In this document: positions 5,535-7,948 of the stretch, piece after piece
How the letters are laid out: each line of letters begins with the position of its first letter
Position numbering within the stretch: position 1 is the stretch's first letter
Assembly: GCA_038211475.1 (NCBI GenBank)
Contig: JBBQVN010000164.1
Span: 1 to 7,948, forward strand
DNA from: JANYBT01 sp038211475
Lineage (GTDB): Bacteria; Acidobacteriota; Terriglobia; Terriglobales; Acidobacteriaceae
DNA length: 7,948 nucleotides
Direction: 5' to 3'
The notes under the pieces: generated by a model
Told to the model about the DNA's origin: nothing
What the model saw: the letters and a program-made list of their open reading frames with translations, nothing else
Databases searched by the model: none
Made by a program: the position numbers and the translations under genes

Positions 5535-5552
5535 GGGATTCGAACCCTCGGT
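5535..5552 (-). other. tRNA-Ser-like T-arm fragment
   Basis: The minus strand reads ACCGAGGGTTCGAATCCC, which matches the T-arm region typical of serine tRNAs. Downstream, a proper acceptor strand and CCA are absent (it continues GTGTAGGATCTGA), the outer T-stem pairs fail, and no D or anticodon arm is visible upstream. It is therefore not a tRNA gene. Such fragments are often left at attachment sites of integrating elements, which suits the mobile remnants nearby, but chance or lateral debris cannot be excluded. Confidence 0.3.
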
Positions 5553-5783
5553 TCTTTTGCCCGCCAATGGCTGGATTCGCTTACCTAAGGGAACGGGAGA
5601 GCGGTGTTTCCGAACGGCCGGGTGTGCGCCCGATTTCGCGCCCTTCTCGACTCGCCAATTCCGCAGTTCCCTTTCGCGAGGCGGCAGCGGGCGGCAAGAC
5701 TTGACTTCTGGCGAGCAGCAAGATCATTGGGGCAAGTTGTGACGCAGCAGCGCGGACTAAGGACAGTCCATGAAGGAGAATCC

Positions 5784-5972
5784 ATGTCTGGACATTTGTG
5801 GGAATGGACAAGCGGCCAAACGAACTTTCTAACGTTGCTGGGCGCGAGTCCTTCTACGCAGGCTTGCCCGCATCTCCGAATTGCTGTTGGTTCCAGTGGA
5901 TGGGAACCGTGGAGCGCAGATCATCGAGGGAGCGTGGGAGCGACTCGGGCCGGGTCACGAGGCGCTCGATAA
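5784..5972 (+). CDS. Small hypothetical ORF with good ribosome binding site
   Basis: ATG 5784 follows AAGGAG (5773-5778) by five bases. The 62-residue product starts MSGHLWEWTSGQTNFLTLLG and then becomes low in gene-like character, rich in Gly, Ser and Arg, where it runs opposite the recombinase remnant from 5854 on. The initial part could be the true N-terminus of a gene cut by rearrangement. I recognise no family and confidence is low. Confidence 0.18.
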   Translation: MSGHLWEWTSGQTNFLTLLGASPSTQACPHLRIAVGSSGWEPWSADHRGSVGATRAGSRGAR

Positions 5973-6228
5973 AATGCGGGTTAAGGGCGACCCTCGGGAG
6001 ATGCAGGCGGACGAAGCGCGGCGAGAGGCGGTTCATGCCATCCAGTTCGCGGTTGCTGGCGGCCTTTCCGGTGGTGAGCTGCTGGTACCAGACGCGGGCG
6101 CGGGCGACAACTTTGAGGATGGCCTGGCGGCTAACTTCCACACAGTCTCCCCATCGGTTGAGGGATGTGCCGCGACTAAAAGTAATCGGCGAATACACGG
6201 CGAATATGGGCACAACGCACCGGCGAGA
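5854..6228 (-). pseudogene. C-terminal relic of a large site-specific recombinase
   Basis: Read on the minus strand, about 124 codons end at a stop at 5854. The segments are AVYSPITFSRG, then ILKVVARARVWYQQLTTGKA, then RLSPRFVRLHLPRVALNPHF, then IERLV and SLDDLRSTVPIHWNQQQ. Their order and spacing match the C-terminal part of serine-recombinase-family proteins: a helix like ARARAWxxxLxxG, a helix-turn-helix like VSxRYVxRxLxLAFLAPDIVEAI, and a final IPLxWxxQR. The catalytic serine domain and zinc/recombinase domains are missing; upstream DNA in this frame (6462-6229) looks random and has no start. Conserved positions are partly eroded, for example NPHF where APDI is usual. This is recognition by eye, without an alignment. 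Confidence 0.5.
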
Positions 6229-6287
6229 ATTCGCTTGACTCTTTGCCGAACACAGCGGTAATGGACATGCCCAGAGGGGGAGAGTCC

Positions 6288-6643
6288 ATGAAACACTATG
6301 ATTTGAGCGAAAGAAAGGGGGCGCGCGAGTGTCAAGGAGCCGGAACACAGAGGCGCAGATGGTGCTTCCGCTACTTCCCGAGCATTCGGAAAAAGTCTTA
6401 CAGGAGACTGTGGATGTTCTGAACCATGGCGCGAAGGCGCACCCGAGGATGACCGCGGCCAATCATTAGCGGTTGCGGCGTGCGGTCAAGGCGTGGATGG
6501 CGGGCGATACGGCATGGAAGGAATCGGTGAAAGCATGGGACAACGCGTGCCGCGAGCGATCTAAGATACTCGGTCCACCGAGGATCCTCTTTTATTGGGG
6601 CGATCGGTTAACGCTGGATGATATTATGCGGGCCTTCCAGTGA
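6288..6643 (+). pseudogene. Unknown protein gene interrupted by frameshift and an amber codon
   Basis: One plus frame from GTG 6329 to TGA 6641-6643 gives 104 codons of protein-like sequence broken by a single TAG at 6467-6469. It reads QMVLPLLPEHSEKVLQETVD, later KAHPRMTAANH, the amber codon, then RLRRAVKAWMAGDTAWKESV, SKILGPPRILFYW and LTLDDIMRAFQ. Composition is well balanced with helical patterns on both sides of the stop. CAG to TAG would be the simplest cause. GTG 6329 has only a weak ribosome binding site. ATG 6288, in another frame, has a better one (GGGGGAGAG, 6276-6284) and opens MKHYDLSERKGAR, so a shift in the G-run at 6317-6321 may also have occurred. I do not recognise the family. 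Suppression or readthrough of TAG is possible but less likely. Confidence 0.45.
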
Positions 6644-7260
6644 TACTTGACTCCACCGGACGGCAGCGGAAGATCAGATGTGGGTCTATCGCCGACCGGC
6701 AAGAACTGTGGGGATGTAGTCGCGTACTACTATAGGCTGCCTAACAATTGAGTTCAGCGTGCGATAAGCTCGGCGGACCACCTGAAGCGTGGGCTTTACT
6801 ACGTTAAACAGACCAAGTACGCACCTCACCAGGTTTTCTCGCCTTTTCCCGGTCCGTTCACACCTGGGCTTATCCCCACGCAGCGCCGGGCGGTTTGAGG
6901 GCTGATCCTTCAAGCCGCTCCCAGAGTTGGCCGGCCTCCCATCTTCCATGCAGCAAGACAACCGCATTCGGTCTACATCTTTACCTCCTGCGTTTGCCGT
7001 TCTGGCACAGCTGTAACGAGGCACAGCACGCAACTCCGCATTTTCTGCGTTTTGCAACTCGGTGTGAATTTTTCCGCTGCACAGCGCGCCACCGACATCC
7101 TAAAAAAGTGAAACGCGCCCGTCGCTCCCTTACAAACGTCGATCTGTATGACGCACTACACTCGCGGCCAAAAATCTGAGACAATATTTTGACACGTGCT
7201 TTACAACCGCGTGACACGATCAGGCCTTGAACAGACCTACTCTACTGGCAGGCAATCTAA
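6644..7260. other. Long stretch without a recognisable gene
   Basis: Some 600 bases show no credible gene. A minus-strand frame (7057 to 6686, 123 codons) is rich in Arg, Cys and Asn, has no ribosome binding site and no known motif. A short inverted repeat GTAGT-cgcgt-ACTAC sits at about 6716-6730. A TTGACA at 7189-7194 has no acceptable -10 at 17 bases. The part nearest 7300 presumably contains the promoter of the ferritin-like gene, which I could not locate with confidence. Confidence 0.35.
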
Positions 7261-7279
7261 ATCCACAAAACAAGTGGAT
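7261..7279 (+). repeat. Inverted repeat in the leader of the ferritin-like gene
   Basis: ATCCAC (7261-7266) and GTGGAT (7274-7279) are perfect inverted copies with a seven-base A-rich loop, 38 bases before the ATG at 7317. It could form a leader hairpin or be a regulator site. Confidence 0.4.
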
Positions 7280-7303
7280 ACCGAAGGTCATTGCCTAATG
7301 AGT

Positions 7304-7309
7304 AGGAGG
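7304..7309 (+). promoter_or_regulatory. Ribosome binding site of the ferritin-like gene
   Basis: AGGAGG lies seven bases before ATG 7317 and clearly selects that start. Confidence 0.85.
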
Positions 7310-7316
7310 AAAGAAC

Positions 7317-7948
7317 ATGACCAGAGACGATCTTCCAGGTATGTTGACTCGCGAAATAACTGCCCCATTTACCGATAATAATGAGGGCTCTCCCTCCGAT
7401 GACGTCCGTCCCCGGCGCTCGTTCCTCAAAGGCCTGGGTGTGGCGGGGGCAGTCCTGTCCTCCGGTTCACTCTTTACACTTGCCGCACAGGCGCATGAAG
7501 GCAGCGGCCCCATCACGCAAGGCGATGCCGCCATTCTGCGATTCCTCGCAGCGGCCGAGATTCTCGAAACCGATTTGTGGCAGCAATACAACGAACTGGG
7601 CGGGATACAAGACAGCGAAGTTCCCGGAGGGAGTGGAAGCCCGGCCTACACCGCGGCCCTTGGAGTGCTCGATGGAGATATGGATCAGTACATTCATGAC
7701 AATACTGAAGATGAGTTATCACATGAGGTATTCATCAACGCGTATCTGGTTTCAAAAGGGGCAGCATCAGTCAACCTCGACAGCTTCCGCAATCTGCCGA
7801 GCAGCAGGGCCACCGGCGCCCAGCAGATTGGCCGTCTTACCAACCTGACTAAGCTCACCGTGGACACAACCTGGTTTACCCGCTACCGCAGCCGCACGCA
7901 GAATCCCGACTTCGGCGACGTCCTTCCGCAGGCCATCCCAACTCTAGC
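7317..7948 (+). CDS. Tat-exported ferritin-like domain protein, 3' end outside the window
   Basis: The frame is open from ATG 7317 to the window edge (210 complete codons). Residues 32-59 form a twin-arginine signal: PRRSFLKGLG, a hydrophobic stretch, and a cleavage site near AQA (57-59), so the folded protein is exported, probably to the periplasm. The mature part begins with GDAAILRFLAAAEILETDLW (69-88), the first helix of ferritin-like (Pfam Ferritin_2 type) proteins with candidate metal ligands E81 and E84. A second helix has YIHDNTEDELSHEVFINAYL (125-144), giving an E-x-x-H pair, E133 and H136. LDSFRNLPSSRATGAQQIGR and TNLTKLTVDTTWFTRYRSRT are in keeping with this group. In the family, four such helices hold a di-iron or similar site; many members are linked to desiccation or oxidative stress but most are uncharacterised. 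The second half of the bundle lies beyond the window, so the full ligand set cannot be checked. Confidence 0.88.
   Translation, partial: MTRDDLPGMLTREITAPFTDNNEGSPSDDVRPRRSFLKGLGVAGAVLSSGSLFTLAAQAHEGSGPITQGDAAILRFLAAAEILETDLWQQYNELGGIQDSEVPGGSGSPAYTAALGVLDGDMDQYIHDNTEDELSHEVFINAYLVSKGAASVNLDSFRNLPSSRATGAQQIGRLTNLTKLTVDTTWFTRYRSRTQNPDFGDVLPQAIPTL

Noticed and set aside
5500..5600. Complete tRNA gene on the minus strand
   Set aside because: Only the T-arm matches; acceptor pairing, D arm, anticodon arm and CCA are not found.
5482..5742. Plus-strand frame with a TGFEPS motif
   Set aside because: This peptide is what antisense reading of a tRNA T-arm produces; it is not a protein family.
5881..6261. 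Plus-strand frame of 126 codons
   Set aside because: It lies opposite the recombinase relic, whose motifs make better sense; this frame has no ribosome binding site and no known motif.
6686..7057. Minus-strand frame of 123 codons
   Set aside because: Unusual Arg/Cys-rich composition, no ribosome binding site, no recognisable domain.
7189..7217. TTGACA with 17-base spacer to TGACAC ahead of the ferritin-like gene
   Set aside because: The -10 is too poor to call; an alternative sigma factor or another site is as likely.
1..7948. CRISPR array, toxin-antitoxin pair or phage defence system
   Set aside because: No regularly spaced repeats and no gene pair with the size, spacing or motifs of such systems were seen.

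Overview
The window looks like an accessory, decaying stretch of a GC-moderate bacterial chromosome, most likely from an Acidobacteriota (Terriglobia-like) genome. This assignment is inferred, not proven. It rests on the style of the stand-alone receiver protein, the small-membrane-protein / holin-like / DUF3618 cassette, the exported Asp-box propeller and the Tat-exported ferritin-like protein.

Layout. At 2-202 there is the tail of a sensor histidine kinase that breaks off at its phospho-acceptor histidine box. At 644-1066 lies a single-domain response regulator whose phospho-acceptor Asp is Asn. From 1067 to about 2010 only broken ORFs are visible. A stress-type envelope cassette follows at 2024-2888: a membrane-anchored coiled protein, the 5' stump of a holin-III/DUF1469-like gene, and a DUF3618 protein that seems to have lost its C-terminus by frameshift. 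Between 3172 and 3280 a near-consensus sigma-70 promoter is followed within about 35 bases by a hairpin and T-run, an orphan short-RNA candidate. On the minus strand at 3293-3619 is the wreck of an IS3-family element (OrfA plus the first codons of OrfB). Two perfect inverted repeats follow, then a terminator serving the convergent minus-strand gene 3796-5289, which encodes a secreted six-Asp-box beta-propeller protein best started at a TTG codon.

From about 5530 to 6650 the DNA again looks like a graveyard of mobile DNA: a tRNA-Ser-like T-arm fragment, a minus-strand C-terminal relic resembling large site-specific recombinases, and a plus-strand reading frame of 104 codons interrupted by one amber codon. 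The stretch 6644-7300 holds no convincing gene. The window ends inside a well-formed gene (7317 onward) for a Tat-exported ferritin-like protein.

How the parts work together. The intact genes are mainly envelope or exported functions (the 2024 protein, the propeller, the ferritin-like protein) set among remnants of insertion elements and recombinases. The first two genes could once have been a kinase/receiver pair, but neither retains its standard phosphotransfer residue. I found no CRISPR array, complete tRNA, rRNA or clearly new multi-gene system. The most testable new objects are the 3172-3280 transcript, the Asn-receiver, and the amber-interrupted ORF.
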